Assembly: GCA_030425745.1 (NCBI GenBank)
Contig: JAUHZW010000084.1
Span: 1 to 8,532, forward strand
Direction: 5' to 3'
Source: Actinomycetes bacterium
GTDB lineage: Bacteria > Actinomycetota > Actinomycetes > S36-B12
DNA: 8,532 bases
This document shows, piece by piece, positions 1 through 6,590 of this stretch; positions within the stretch are counted from its first letter, which is position 1; each line of letters begins with the position of its first letter. Made by a program: the position numbers and the translations under genes. Below the pieces are notes generated by a model. That model was not told the DNA's origin, searched no databases, and was given only the letters and a program-made list of their open reading frames with translations.

Positions 1-1926
1 CTTGGTCGCGTTCTGGACGTTCAGCTCCTTCAGCAGGATCGCCAGCTGCGGCCCCGCCGACGGCTTGCCGTAGAGGTTGTCCAGCTCCAGCGGGTCGCGG
101 CTGGTGTTGTACAGCTCCCACTCGTCAGGAGCCGGACCGATCTGATCGCCCGTGGGGGTCAGCGACTTGACCGTCGTCATGCCGACCTTGGGGCCGGGTT
201 GGTTGACCATGCCCTTCATGATCGTCTGGACGTCCTGCACCCCCGGATTGGTCCAGTAGTCCGGATTGTCGAAGTAGCGGACCAGCTTCCAGACCTCGGA
301 CTGCCCCGCCGGCCCGGTGGGCAGGTTCATGATGACGGCCTCGAGGCTCGCGGGCTGCTGCACCGGCGCATACTGCGTTCCGCGCCAGGAGACCGGGTTG
401 GTGCCCTTGAAGATCTGATCGTCGGTCATGAAGTAGATGGACTCCTCGCGGTACTGCGAACCGTCGTTCTCGCCGAGGATGAAGCCGGAGAGATCCCGCC
501 CGGCCAGCGGCTGCACCTCGGTGTGCGTCTTGCGGAGCTCCTTGCGCAGGATGCCCTCGTCGAGGCCGGCCAGGCCGAGCATGGTCGGGATGAGATCCGC
601 GTGGCTGGTGACCATGTCGGTGCTCTCCGCCCGGTCGAACAGCACCGGGTTGTGGAACAGGAAGGGCACCTTCACGGTCTCGTCGTACGCATTGGACCAC
701 TTCTGGAACATGCCGCCGTGCGCGCCGAGCATCTCGCCGTGGTCGGACAGGAAGATGACGATCGTGTCGCGGTACTGGTCCTTGGAACCGGTGAGGACCT
801 TCAGGACCTTCGCGATCTCGTCGTCGACGTTCTTCTGCAGCTGGTAGTAGAACCGCTCGTAGGGCTCGTCGCCCCTCAACGGCTGGAAGCCGAGCGGGTA
901 CTGCTCGACGAAGCTGCCCTGCGCCGTCGGCTTGCCGCTGAGGTCCTCGTTGCGCGAGCGTGCGTAGTCGGGCGAGAACAGGTTGCGCGGCACATCCGAT
1001 CCGGCGAGCTGCTGAGCGAGGAAGAACTGCTGGGCCGCCAGCGTGAGGGAGCCCCACAGGGTGATGTCATGCGGGTTGACGAAGGAGTTCACGAGCAGCC
1101 ACGGAGTCTTCGAGTTGCGCAGCTGCAGCAGCTTCTCGATGCCCCACTGTGCGAACACCTGGTCGCGCCCGCGACCGCCGGGGGCGGAGGAGCCGGAGTT
1201 CAGCGGGTTGCTGCCGTGCGGCTCGGGGCCGATCCAGCCGGTGAAGCCGTACTGCTCGAGCATCCCGGCCTCCTCGTACAGCTCCTCGAGGTAGGGGTCT
1301 CGCACGCCGTTGGCGTTGTAGCTCGGGAGCGGGTTGTAGCTGCCCGGCTGGTAGATGTCACCGTCGGAGATGTGCCACTTGCCCTTCCAGTACGTGTCGT
1401 AGCCGGCGGTGCGGAAGTAGTTGCCCAGAGTCGGCACGGTGCCGGGCTGCAGCCAGTAGAGGTCTTCCTCGATGGCGCTCTTCGCTGATCCGGAGGTCTG
1501 GGAGACGCCGTGGAGGGTCGGGTACTGCCCGGTGTAGATCGATGCGCGGCTGGGCTGGCACGCGACCGACATGATGTGGTGATTGGTGAACTCCAGTGCG
1601 TTGCTGCGCAGCAGGTTCTGAGCGGTGAGGTTGCGAGCCCGCCAGGCCCGCGTCTCAACGCTCTCGTACGCCGGTGCGGCCCGCATCTCGTCGACCATGA
1701 TGATGAGGAAGTTGGGGCGACGCCTGAGCCGGCCGCGGGGGCGGAAGGGCTGCATCGGGGCAGCCTGCGCCGCTCCGGCCCCGGCGCCCATGCCGGCACC
1801 CATGGCCGCGGCCGCGAGCCCGGCTCCGCCCATGGCCTGCAGCATGCGCCGCCGGCTCAGCCGCGACGCTCGGTGATCGCTGATCGCCGGGTCGATGCCG
1901 GAGTAGTCGGTGCTGGGGTCATCCAT
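1..1926 (-). CDS. Tat-exported Cys-type sulfatase (3' end outside window)
   Basis: The frame is open from ATG at 1926 to the window edge (642 codons), so the C-terminus is missing. It is a family S1 sulfatase, hydrolysing sulfate esters outside the membrane. The formylglycine motif C-x-P-S-R is CQPSR at C123, followed by ASIYTG. Other active-site signatures are D79-E80 in IMVDEMR (metal), GKWH with K183 and H185, and SDHGE with D395-H396. The N-terminus has a Tat signal: SRRRML at residues 24-29, an Ala/Gly-rich hydrophobic stretch, and AQA-A near residue 55. The last part has the usual ELYN...DPLELDNL segment, so probably only a short C-terminal piece is lost. GAGGAG at 1940-1935 lies 8 bases before the ATG, which is one base after the protease stop, so translation is probably coupled. 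C123 would need a formylglycine-generating enzyme; none is in the window. The substrate cannot be told from sequence. Confidence 0.93.
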   Translation of the reverse strand, partial: MDDPSTDYSGIDPAISDHRASRLSRRRMLQAMGGAGLAAAAMGAGMGAGAGAAQAAPMQPFRPRGRLRRRPNFLIIMVDEMRAAPAYESVETRAWRARNLTAQNLLRSNALEFTNHHIMSVACQPSRASIYTGQYPTLHGVSQTSGSAKSAIEEDLYWLQPGTVPTLGNYFRTAGYDTYWKGKWHISDGDIYQPGSYNPLPSYNANGVRDPYLEELYEEAGMLEQYGFTGWIGPEPHGSNPLNSGSSAPGGRGRDQVFAQWGIEKLLQLRNSKTPWLLVNSFVNPHDITLWGSLTLAAQQFFLAQQLAGSDVPRNLFSPDYARSRNEDLSGKPTAQGSFVEQYPLGFQPLRGDEPYERFYYQLQKNVDDEIAKVLKVLTGSKDQYRDTIVIFLSDHGEMLGAHGGMFQKWSNAYDETVKVPFLFHNPVLFDRAESTDMVTSHADLIPTMLGLAGLDEGILRKELRKTHTEVQPLAGRDLSGFILGENDGSQYREESIYFMTDDQIFKGTNPVSWRGTQYAPVQQPASLEAVIMNLPTGPAGQSEVWKLVRYFDNPDYWTNPGVQDVQTIMKGMVNQPGPKVGMTTVKSLTPTGDQIGPAPDEWELYNTSRDPLELDNLYGKPSAGPQLAILLKELNVQNATK

Positions 1927-1927
1927 G

Positions 1928-2983
1928 TCAGGAGCTCCTCGGGTCGGACAGCGTGATGAGGCCACGGACGACGTCATACGTCACGACGTAGTCGAAGTAG
2001 GGGGCGTTGCCGGTGTTGATGCCGGCGCGGCCCTTCTTGGCGAGTCGGACCTGGTTCTCCGAGGCCACCCGACCGGCCCGGAACTGCCAGGCCGAGAAGG
2101 CGCTGCCCGCGTCCGCCAGGGAGATCTCGGTGCCGGGTCGGACCTGGCCGCCGGCGTTGGTGCGCACACGGGAGAACACCGCGCCCTTCACCCGCATCGG
2201 ATGGAAGCCGGAGTCGAACCAGGTGTCGACGCAGTGCTCGCGGGTGCGCCCGAACGTCCAGCAGCCGGGGGCCGCGTGGTCGTTCCAGAGCAGGGCTCCG
2301 TAGCCATCCGGGCCCAGGGGAGGCAGTTGGAAGCTGGCCGCAGCGCCGGTGGGCTCCTGCGCGCCGAGGATCAGGTGGCCCATCCCGGGGGTGCGGGTGC
2401 GGGGGACACCTCCCAGATGGACGCTCCAGCGGGTGCCGGCCTCGCCGGGCAGGGCACTCAGCGGATTCGTCAGCCGGTAACGGCCGGTGCCGATGCCGAG
2501 GATGCCGTAGACGCCCTTGGCGGCCCATCCGCGCACGACGGGTGCGGTGCTGTTGACGTACTGGAAACCCAGGGGCCGGGTGGTGGTGACCCCGCCGATG
2601 GTCATGGTGGCCCTGCCCAGCGCCCCCGGGATGGAGCGGCCAGCGGACGTGGTGGTGAGGCGGTCTCGGCCGATCGAGACGCCGCGCGGCTTCGCCGACC
2701 ATGCTCCGGGAAAGACCCGCAGACCGACCGAACCGGTGTCGACCATCACCCGGAAGGGCGCGGAGCGCCCGACGCGGATCTCGACGATCCCGTTCATCCC
2801 CTCGCGTCCGGGGGCGGTGACCGTGGGCATCGGCACATTGATCTGGACGGGTTGGCTGGCGGAGGTCTCTCCGCCGTTCAGGGGCGCCGAGTCGTCCGCC
2901 AGGGCAGGAGGCGCGGAAGTGACGGACAGTGCGGTGATCGCAGCGGCCGCGCACGCGACGAGCCGGCGGGGCGAGACGTGCAC
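1928..2983 (-). CDS. Secreted pepsin-like aspartic protease
   Basis: 351 residues from a GTG at 2983, preceded by GGAGG (2992-2988) four bases upstream. A Sec signal peptide is clear: PRR, a hydrophobic Ala-rich core, and ALA-DD cleavage near residue 29. The mature protein has the two lobes of pepsin-type (A1-like) enzymes. Lobe 1 has VMVDTGSVGLRV with D82-T83-G84; lobe 2 has TWFDSGF with D257-S258-G259. GILGIG at 160-165 resembles the hydrophobic-hydrophobic-Gly element of the fold, and the end (YDVVRGLITLSDP) resembles the last strand of pepsins. C241 and C251 are the only mature cysteines and could form a disulfide beside the second Asp. Pepsin-like enzymes are uncommon in bacteria; the DTGS-x-GL style recalls mycobacterial PE_PGRS proteases and DUF3443 proteins, but this relation is from memory, not alignment. 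It lies 84 bases after the kinase gene and is tightly coupled to the sulfatase. Its substrate is unknown. Confidence 0.85.
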   Translation of the reverse strand: MHVSPRRLVACAAAAITALSVTSAPPALADDSAPLNGGETSASQPVQINVPMPTVTAPGREGMNGIVEIRVGRSAPFRVMVDTGSVGLRVFPGAWSAKPRGVSIGRDRLTTTSAGRSIPGALGRATMTIGGVTTTRPLGFQYVNSTAPVVRGWAAKGVYGILGIGTGRYRLTNPLSALPGEAGTRWSVHLGGVPRTRTPGMGHLILGAQEPTGAAASFQLPPLGPDGYGALLWNDHAAPGCWTFGRTREHCVDTWFDSGFHPMRVKGAVFSRVRTNAGGQVRPGTEISLADAGSAFSAWQFRAGRVASENQVRLAKKGRAGINTGNAPYFDYVVTYDVVRGLITLSDPRSS

Positions 2984-3032
2984 GCGGCCTCCGTGAGGTC
3001 AGGGCGACGGGGCGGATGCCGCCGTTTCAGCG

Positions 3033-3061
3033 ACGCTACGGTCTCTTCTTCACCAGGACAG
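3033..3061 (-). promoter_or_regulatory. Possible protease-sulfatase promoter
   Basis: On the minus strand, CTGTCC (3061-3056), 17 bases, then TAGCGT (3038-3033). The -10 fits TAnnnT, but the -35 is weak, as expected for a promoter that needs an activator. The leader to GTG 2983 would be about 43 bases and contains a small hairpin, GGCGG-CAT-CCGCC, at 3023-3011. Alternatively, the kinase transcript simply reads through the 84-base gap. Confidence 0.3.
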
Positions 3062-3066
3062 GCCCC

Positions 3067-3080
3067 GTCACACCTGTGAC
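3067..3080 (-). promoter_or_regulatory. Perfect dyad GTCAC-N4-GTGAC upstream of the protease promoter
   Basis: Read on the minus strand it is GTCACAGGTGTGAC, and it contains the kinase stop codon. It lies six bases upstream of the possible -35 for the protease gene and would be centred near -47 from the predicted start of transcription, a usual place for an activator. As a terminator it is poor: the stem is short and no T-run follows. Confidence 0.35.
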
Positions 3081-4186
3081 ACGGGAAGGTGCGCCTCCAC
3101 ACGGACGCCGCCCTCGGGGCGCTGGGTCCACAGCCAGTCGCCCTTCAACGTGCGCACCCACGTGCTGATGAGGGCCGAGCCCGAGCCCGGCGTCGGCACA
3201 CCGGTCGTGAAGCCCTGGCCGTCGTCGTCGATCGTCAGGACGACACTGCGGTTGTCATCCCGGTCCTCGATGTCGATGTAGACCTCACACGTGCGGGCCT
3301 GTCCATGGATGGCGGAGTTGAGCAGGGCCTGCTCGACGATGCGGTAGCAGCCCAGGCGGGTCCGCTCATCCACCCCGCCGGAGCCACCATCGGCCAGCGG
3401 GCTCACCGAGATCAGGGTCACCATGCCGGGCTCGTAGCGGCTCGCGAGCTCGGCCAGGGAGCTGCCGAGCCCGACCTCGGAGAGCGTGGGGCTGAGAGCT
3501 CGCGCCGCGCGGCGGACGTCGATCTTGCGCAGCTCTTCCAGTCGATCGATGACCCGGTCGATCCCGGCGCGATCGTCGGGCTGGATCGCCTGCAGCTGCA
3601 GGCAGGCGGCGATGAGCGCCGCCTGGACCTGGTCGTGGAGGGTGTCGGCCACCTGCCGACGGGCCTGCTCATCGGCCGCGAGCATCCAGTCCTGCTGCTG
3701 GCGGGTGAGCGCCAGGGCCTCCTGAGTCTGCTCGATCTGTGCGGCCAGGCGCGCTGTGGCGACCCCGACGATGGAGTTGACGACCACGAGCGGGATGGCC
3801 ACGCGCAGCACCGTCGACACGAAGGCTCCGGGGGAGAGCAACAGCAGGTCGGAGATCTGGCCGACGTAGGTCCGGACGATCACGGCGACGGTGGTCGTGA
3901 CGAGGAAGACCAGCAGGTAGGTGCCGAGGGTGAGGGGCCGTCGTCGCGTCAGGCGCCGGGCGATCTCGAGCATGACCCAGACGACCGCGCCGCCGCCGGC
4001 GATGGAGAGCACGTTCGCCGCGAACGTGACGTTGGCGACCAGCTCCGTCTCGATGATCGCCGATGCCGCGGCGGTGAAGGCGAAGAAGGACATGGCGAAG
4101 ACCGTGACCAGAAGCGGGCGGAGAGGCCAGGGCCCGATGTACTGCCACCACCGCAGACCCAGTCGCGGGGTGGTGAGGTCGCTCAC
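3068..4186 (-). CDS. Sensor histidine kinase, NarL-partner (HisKA_3) type
   Basis: 372 residues from a GTG at 4186 that overlaps the response-regulator stop as GTGA, with GGAG just upstream. The N-terminal third has four likely membrane spans near residues 23-45, 55-76, 88-106 and 122-145, with short loops and no large extracellular sensor domain, so it probably senses a signal in or near the membrane. A helical linker (146-175) leads to the dimerisation and phosphoacceptor motif RRQVADTLHDQV, with H184 the predicted autophosphorylated His. The C-terminal ATPase domain has the N-box VEQALLNSAIHG (E285, N290, H294) and DDDGQGF (320-326). The later Gly box reads GSGSAL instead of the common GxGLxG, a mild departure. 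The kinase should phosphorylate the regulator encoded just upstream. Its stop codon lies inside the dyad at 3067-3080. The stimulus is unknown. Confidence 0.93.
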   Translation of the reverse strand: MSDLTTPRLGLRWWQYIGPWPLRPLLVTVFAMSFFAFTAAASAIIETELVANVTFAANVLSIAGGGAVVWVMLEIARRLTRRRPLTLGTYLLVFLVTTTVAVIVRTYVGQISDLLLLSPGAFVSTVLRVAIPLVVVNSIVGVATARLAAQIEQTQEALALTRQQQDWMLAADEQARRQVADTLHDQVQAALIAACLQLQAIQPDDRAGIDRVIDRLEELRKIDVRRAARALSPTLSEVGLGSSLAELASRYEPGMVTLISVSPLADGGSGGVDERTRLGCYRIVEQALLNSAIHGQARTCEVYIDIEDRDDNRSVVLTIDDDGQGFTTGVPTPGSGSALISTWVRTLKGDWLWTQRPEGGVRVEAHLPVSQV

Positions 4187-4890
4187 GACTCCGTCCAGGT
4201 GTCCTGTCTCACGAGTCGAAGGTAGGCCACCACGGCCCGGGTGCGCCGGTCGTCCCCGTCAGCGACCTCCGGGACGAGGATCCGGTACGCCCGGGAGAGG
4301 TCCTGTCGCACGCCCTCGTGGGTGGTGCCGAGCCGTCGCGCGATCTCCGGTGCCGCCAGACCGTCGGCCGCCAGAGCCATCACGGCCCGTTGGCGATCGG
4401 ACAGGTCGGCGAGTGACTTGCGCTGGACGGTCACATCGGCATCGGTGCCGGTGCTGCGGCCGGCCGCGGTGGAGCGGAGGACGTCGACCACATCGGAGAT
4501 GCGCATGCTCCCGGTCTTTGCCACGTAGGACCACGCCATGTCATCACCGGCCGGCAACAGCGGCAGGACGTGCCCCACTTCATGCTGGGAGTGGATGACG
4601 ATGCCGATCTCGCGGTTCCGCTCGCGCAGGGCGATGCCGAGGTCGATGCCGTTGAGGCTGTCCGCTCCCAGCCCGAGGTCGAGGAGAGCGACGTCGGCCG
4701 TCTCGACGGCGGGGCTCGCCAGGGCCTCTGCGGCGGTGGTGCACGCGCAGACGACCTCGATGCCGATGTGCTGCTCCAGCAGGTTCCGGATGATGCCGAG
4801 CAGCGCGGGGTCGTTCTCCACGTAGATGACCCGGGTGGCGCGCACGGGCACATGGTGCCGCATCACCGAGAGCGCGACCGGGGGCATCAC
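4183..4890 (-). CDS. Response regulator, NarL/LuxR type
   Basis: 235 residues counted from GTG 4890; ATG at 4887 is equally possible, and neither has a clear Shine-Dalgarno sequence. The receiver domain begins VIYVENDPALL (acidic pocket around E25-D27), has the phosphoacceptor D71 in VALLDLGL, the switch residue S101 in IVIHSQ, and K125 in YVAKTG. After a linker at about 140-158, the LuxR-type helix-turn-helix spans about 161-205, with LSDRQRAVMALAADGLAAPEIARRLGT split over the scaffold and recognition helices. The C-terminus extends about 30 residues past the usual helix-turn-helix end. The stop overlaps the kinase start by four bases, so the pair is made together. A dyad at 4886-4899 covers the start codons, which suggests autoregulation. 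Likely targets, inferred from position only, are the protease and sulfatase genes downstream. Confidence 0.93.
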   Translation of the reverse strand: MMPPVALSVMRHHVPVRATRVIYVENDPALLGIIRNLLEQHIGIEVVCACTTAAEALASPAVETADVALLDLGLGADSLNGIDLGIALRERNREIGIVIHSQHEVGHVLPLLPAGDDMAWSYVAKTGSMRISDVVDVLRSTAAGRSTGTDADVTVQRKSLADLSDRQRAVMALAADGLAAPEIARRLGTTHEGVRQDLSRAYRILVPEVADGDDRRTRAVVAYLRLVRQDTWTES

Positions 4891-4899
4891 GATTGTGAC
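4886..4899 (-). promoter_or_regulatory. Dyad GTCAC-N4-GTGAT over the regulator start
   Basis: Read on the minus strand it is GTCACAATCGTGAT. It covers the GTG/ATG start codons and overlaps a possible -10 (CACAAT, 4897-4892) that could give a nearly leaderless mRNA. It shares 10 of 14 positions with the dyad at 3067-3080, so it is a candidate autoregulatory operator. Confidence 0.35.
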
Positions 4900-4913
4900 G
4901 CGGGGAGTGCCGT

Positions 4914-4927
4914 CAGTGGCCAGTGGC
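4914..4927. repeat. Tandem CAGTGGC repeat before the response regulator
   Basis: CAGTGGC occurs twice without a gap (4914-4920 and 4921-4927) in the 48-base space between the secreted protein stop and the regulator start. This position suits a promoter or operator for the regulator-kinase pair. No clear -35/-10 pair could be drawn around it. Confidence 0.4.
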
Positions 4928-4938
4928 TGGTGTCGCGC

Positions 4939-5520
4939 CTAGCCGACTTCGAGGGTGTCGATCCGCTCGCCGAGGTCCTCGAATCGGCCCATCAGTGAGG
5001 TGTAGTCGCCGAGGGCCTCGATCTTGTCGCCGAGGGACATGTGCGGCTCGAGGATGGCGCGCGCGGAGTCGAAGGACTCCTCCGCAGCCAGCTGGGCACG
5101 TGCCCATGCCGACTGGCTGCGGGCCTGCGCCTGCTCGACCTGGGCGACCGACCGGCCCCGAGCGGCGCGCTCCAGGCGGGATGTCTCGCGCACGACCTCG
5201 GCCAGGCGGCGGTTGGCCGTCACGACATAGGAGTCCAGGATGCGCCGCTCGTCGCGGGTGAGGTCGCGCTGGAAGGTCCGGGCGTAGCCGTTCATCGTCC
5301 GTGCCACGTCGCGCTTCAGCGCCGCCGCCTCATCGGCGATCTCGGCGGCCTCCGCGCGGACGGCGGTGTCGATCCGTGCGCTGGGGGTCACCGCGGTGGA
5401 GGCGGCAGGGACGGCAGCGGCGGGGACGGTCTCCATCGCGGGGGTCCCCAGGGCCAGGGCGGTCGTCGCGATGACCACTGCGGGGAGCCGGCGGGACCGT
5501 CCAGGTGGCATGGCACGCAC
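4939..5520 (-). CDS. Secreted helical protein of unknown function
   Basis: I do not recognise this family. The chosen GTG at 5520 gives 193 residues and has GGAG four bases and AGGGG nine bases upstream. The ATG at 5511 (190 residues) is also possible, while longer frames back to 5652 add a stretch with no signal-peptide character. RSRR is followed by a hydrophobic stretch (PAVVIATTALALG) and an Ala/Pro-rich region with likely cleavage around residues 36-46. The mature part has no cysteine and is rich in Ala, Glu and Arg. Residues about 50-160 look almost entirely alpha-helical with coiled-coil character (for example IDTAVRAEAAEIADEAAALK), and the C-terminus (DKIEALGDYTSLMGRFEDLG) is probably another helix. 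It is likely exported and oligomeric or structural; no catalytic motif is visible. It is the first gene of the minus-strand block, with 48 bases before the response regulator. Confidence 0.75.
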   Translation of the reverse strand: MRAMPPGRSRRLPAVVIATTALALGTPAMETVPAAAVPAASTAVTPSARIDTAVRAEAAEIADEAAALKRDVARTMNGYARTFQRDLTRDERRILDSYVVTANRRLAEVVRETSRLERAARGRSVAQVEQAQARSQSAWARAQLAAEESFDSARAILEPHMSLGDKIEALGDYTSLMGRFEDLGERIDTLEVG

Positions 5521-5556
5521 AGTGCTCCACCCCTCTCGCATGTCCCTCGGACGTCG

Positions 5557-5582
5557 CGTCTGTGTCCCCCGTGCGTGTCCCC
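5557..5582. repeat. Two tandem 13-bp repeats in the leader of the secreted protein gene
   Basis: CGTCTGTGTCCCC (5557-5569) is followed directly by CGTGCGTGTCCCC (5570-5582); 11 of 13 bases agree. A third TGTCCC lies at 5541-5546. On the transcribed minus strand these are GGGACA elements in the likely 5' leader. They may be regulator sites or RNA elements; the function is unknown. Confidence 0.5.
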
Positions 5583-5593
5583 TTCTTCGATCG

Positions 5594-5599
5594 AGAGTA
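5594..5599 (-). promoter_or_regulatory. Possible -10 of the secreted helical protein gene
   Basis: Read on the minus strand, 5599-5594 is TACTCT, fitting TAnnnT. This would place the start of transcription near 5587 and leave a leader of about 67 bases before GTG 5520. No convincing -35 is seen at 16-18 bases upstream, so the call is weak. Confidence 0.3.
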
Positions 5600-5655
5600 G
5601 CAACTGAAGCCCGATGGCACCCGGCAGCAGGAGGGTTCGGCATGAGACACATCGC

Positions 5656-5667
5656 ACAGTCGACTGT
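5656..5667. repeat. 12-bp perfect palindrome in divergent promoter region
   Basis: ACAGTCGACTGT is its own reverse complement and ends inside the TGTCAG element of the nuclease promoter. It could be an operator for a dimeric regulator. It does not match the actinobacterial LexA box (TCGAAC-N4-GTTCGA). It may also be coincidence. Confidence 0.4.
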
Positions 5668-5686
5668 CAGTCCTCGGGGCTATGGT
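5665..5686 (+). promoter_or_regulatory. PafBC-type (RecA-independent) DNA-damage promoter with leaderless start
   Basis: TGTCAGT at 5665-5671, one further base (C5672), exactly eight bases (5673-5680), then TATGGT at 5681-5686. This matches the mycobacterial RecA-NDp consensus tTGTCRGtg-N8-TAnnnT, used by the PafBC activator. It differs only at the two weaker outer positions (C5664 and C5672). Seven bases separate the -10 from ATG 5694, so transcription should begin at or next to the A of the ATG, giving a leaderless mRNA. No Shine-Dalgarno sequence is present before 5694, in agreement. Confidence 0.65.
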
Positions 5687-5693
5687 CGCGGAC

Positions 5694-6590
5694 ATGGCTG
5701 AGGAGCACGCGATCATCGTCGACGACCACGCGTCGGTCGGCCTGCCCGAGCGGTGGTCCCCGTCATCCCTGAACACGTTCCTGAAGTGCCCCCTGTCCTA
5801 CTGGTGGCAGTACGCCCAGGGCTGGCGGTCGGCACCGAACGCGGCCATGGAGGCCGGCACCCTCGTGCACGGCGTCCTCGAGGACCTGCTGGCGCTGGAG
5901 CCACGCGAGCGCACCGTGGAGCATGCCCGCGAGGCCTACCGGGCCCAGTCCGCCGAGCTCTGGGAACGGCTCGACCCCCGGGTCGACGCGGATGATCTGC
6001 GCGGTCGTGCCGGGGTCGCCCTCACGAACTACTTCGAGGTGGAGGATCCGGTCGGTGTCGAGGTGATCCCCGATGGCCTGGAGCACCGGGCCGAGTCCGA
6101 GATCGGGGGAGTGAGCATCGGTGGCGTGGTCGATCGCATCGACTACGGCATCGAGGGGGTGCGGGTCCTGGACTACAAGACCGGGGGTGCCAAGCCCCGC
6201 TATGCCGAGGGCTACTGGCGGCAGCTGCTGCTCTACGCACGCATGGTGGGCGATGCGGGCATCGATGTCTCGGCGATCTCCCTGATGTACCTCGGTGACC
6301 CCGCACGCGTCATGACGAGGCCGGTTCCTCCGTCCGCCCTCGAGCGCGTCGGATCGGAGCTGCAGCAGGCCGCGGAGGCCCGGTCTGCCTATGACGAGCA
6401 GTCCCAGTGGGTCGCGCGCACCAGCGGTCTGTGCAAGACCTGCCCCTTCCGTGGGGTGTGTCCGGCCTGGTCCCGGTCACCGGTTCCGGTCCCCGGCAGT
6501 TCCGACAGCAGCCGCGCCCTCGACCGCAGCCGGGAGGTCGACCGCCGATCGCGGTCGCCTCGGCCCGTTCCTGAGGGAGATGGCGCATGA
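5694..6590 (+). CDS. RecB/Cas4-like PD-(D/E)XK nuclease with predicted 4Fe-4S cluster
   Basis: 298 residues from ATG 5694. The earlier in-frame ATG at 5682 lies inside the predicted -10 element, so it is unlikely to be used. The protein has all parts of the RecB/AddB/Cas4 nuclease class (PF12705-like): SPSSLNTFLKCP with C32; AGTLVHGVLE with H59; GGVVDRID with D147; VLDYKTG with D160 and K162 (the D/E-x-K pair); and RQLLLYA with Q177. C32 combines with C247-x2-C250-x5-C256 near the end, the spacing of the 'iron staple' holding a 4Fe-4S cluster in AddB and Cas4. Residues 259-298 form a Ser/Arg/Pro-rich, probably disordered tail. The general plan resembles the mycobacterial Rv2119-type RecB-family protein (from memory). 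It should act as a metal-dependent exonuclease or end-processing enzyme. It shares ATGA with the next gene. No Cas gene, CRISPR or helicase is near, so Cas4 function is unlikely. Confidence 0.92.
   Translation: MAEEHAIIVDDHASVGLPERWSPSSLNTFLKCPLSYWWQYAQGWRSAPNAAMEAGTLVHGVLEDLLALEPRERTVEHAREAYRAQSAELWERLDPRVDADDLRGRAGVALTNYFEVEDPVGVEVIPDGLEHRAESEIGGVSIGGVVDRIDYGIEGVRVLDYKTGGAKPRYAEGYWRQLLLYARMVGDAGIDVSAISLMYLGDPARVMTRPVPPSALERVGSELQQAAEARSAYDEQSQWVARTSGLCKTCPFRGVCPAWSRSPVPVPGSSDSSRALDRSREVDRRSRSPRPVPEGDGA

Noticed and set aside
199..1488. Long plus-strand open frame opposite the sulfatase
   Set aside because: It is antisense to a gene with full sulfatase motifs and reads as low-complexity Val/Leu/Arg/Ala sequence typical of GC-rich shadow frames.
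3011..3023. GGCGG-ATG-CCGCC as a kinase terminator
   Set aside because: Five-base stem with a 3-base loop and no T-run on the minus strand; more likely a minor leader hairpin.
1910..3079. Plus-strand 389-codon open frame opposite the protease
   Set aside because: Gly/Ala/Arg/Asp-rich with no domain; the opposite strand has a signal peptide, DTGS and DSG motifs.
3089..4225. Plus-strand open frame opposite the histidine kinase
   Set aside because: Asp/Arg/Gly-rich shadow; the minus strand carries a complete kinase and runs past both ends of coherent operon structure.
5521..5693. LexA/SOS box in the divergent promoter region
   Set aside because: No TCGAAC-N4-GTTCGA-like site was found; the 12-bp palindrome does not match it.
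5694..6590. Cas4 of a CRISPR adaptation module
   Set aside because: The fold and cysteine layout are shared with Cas4, but there is no cas1/cas2 gene or repeat array, and the C-terminal tail and damage-type promoter point to repair.
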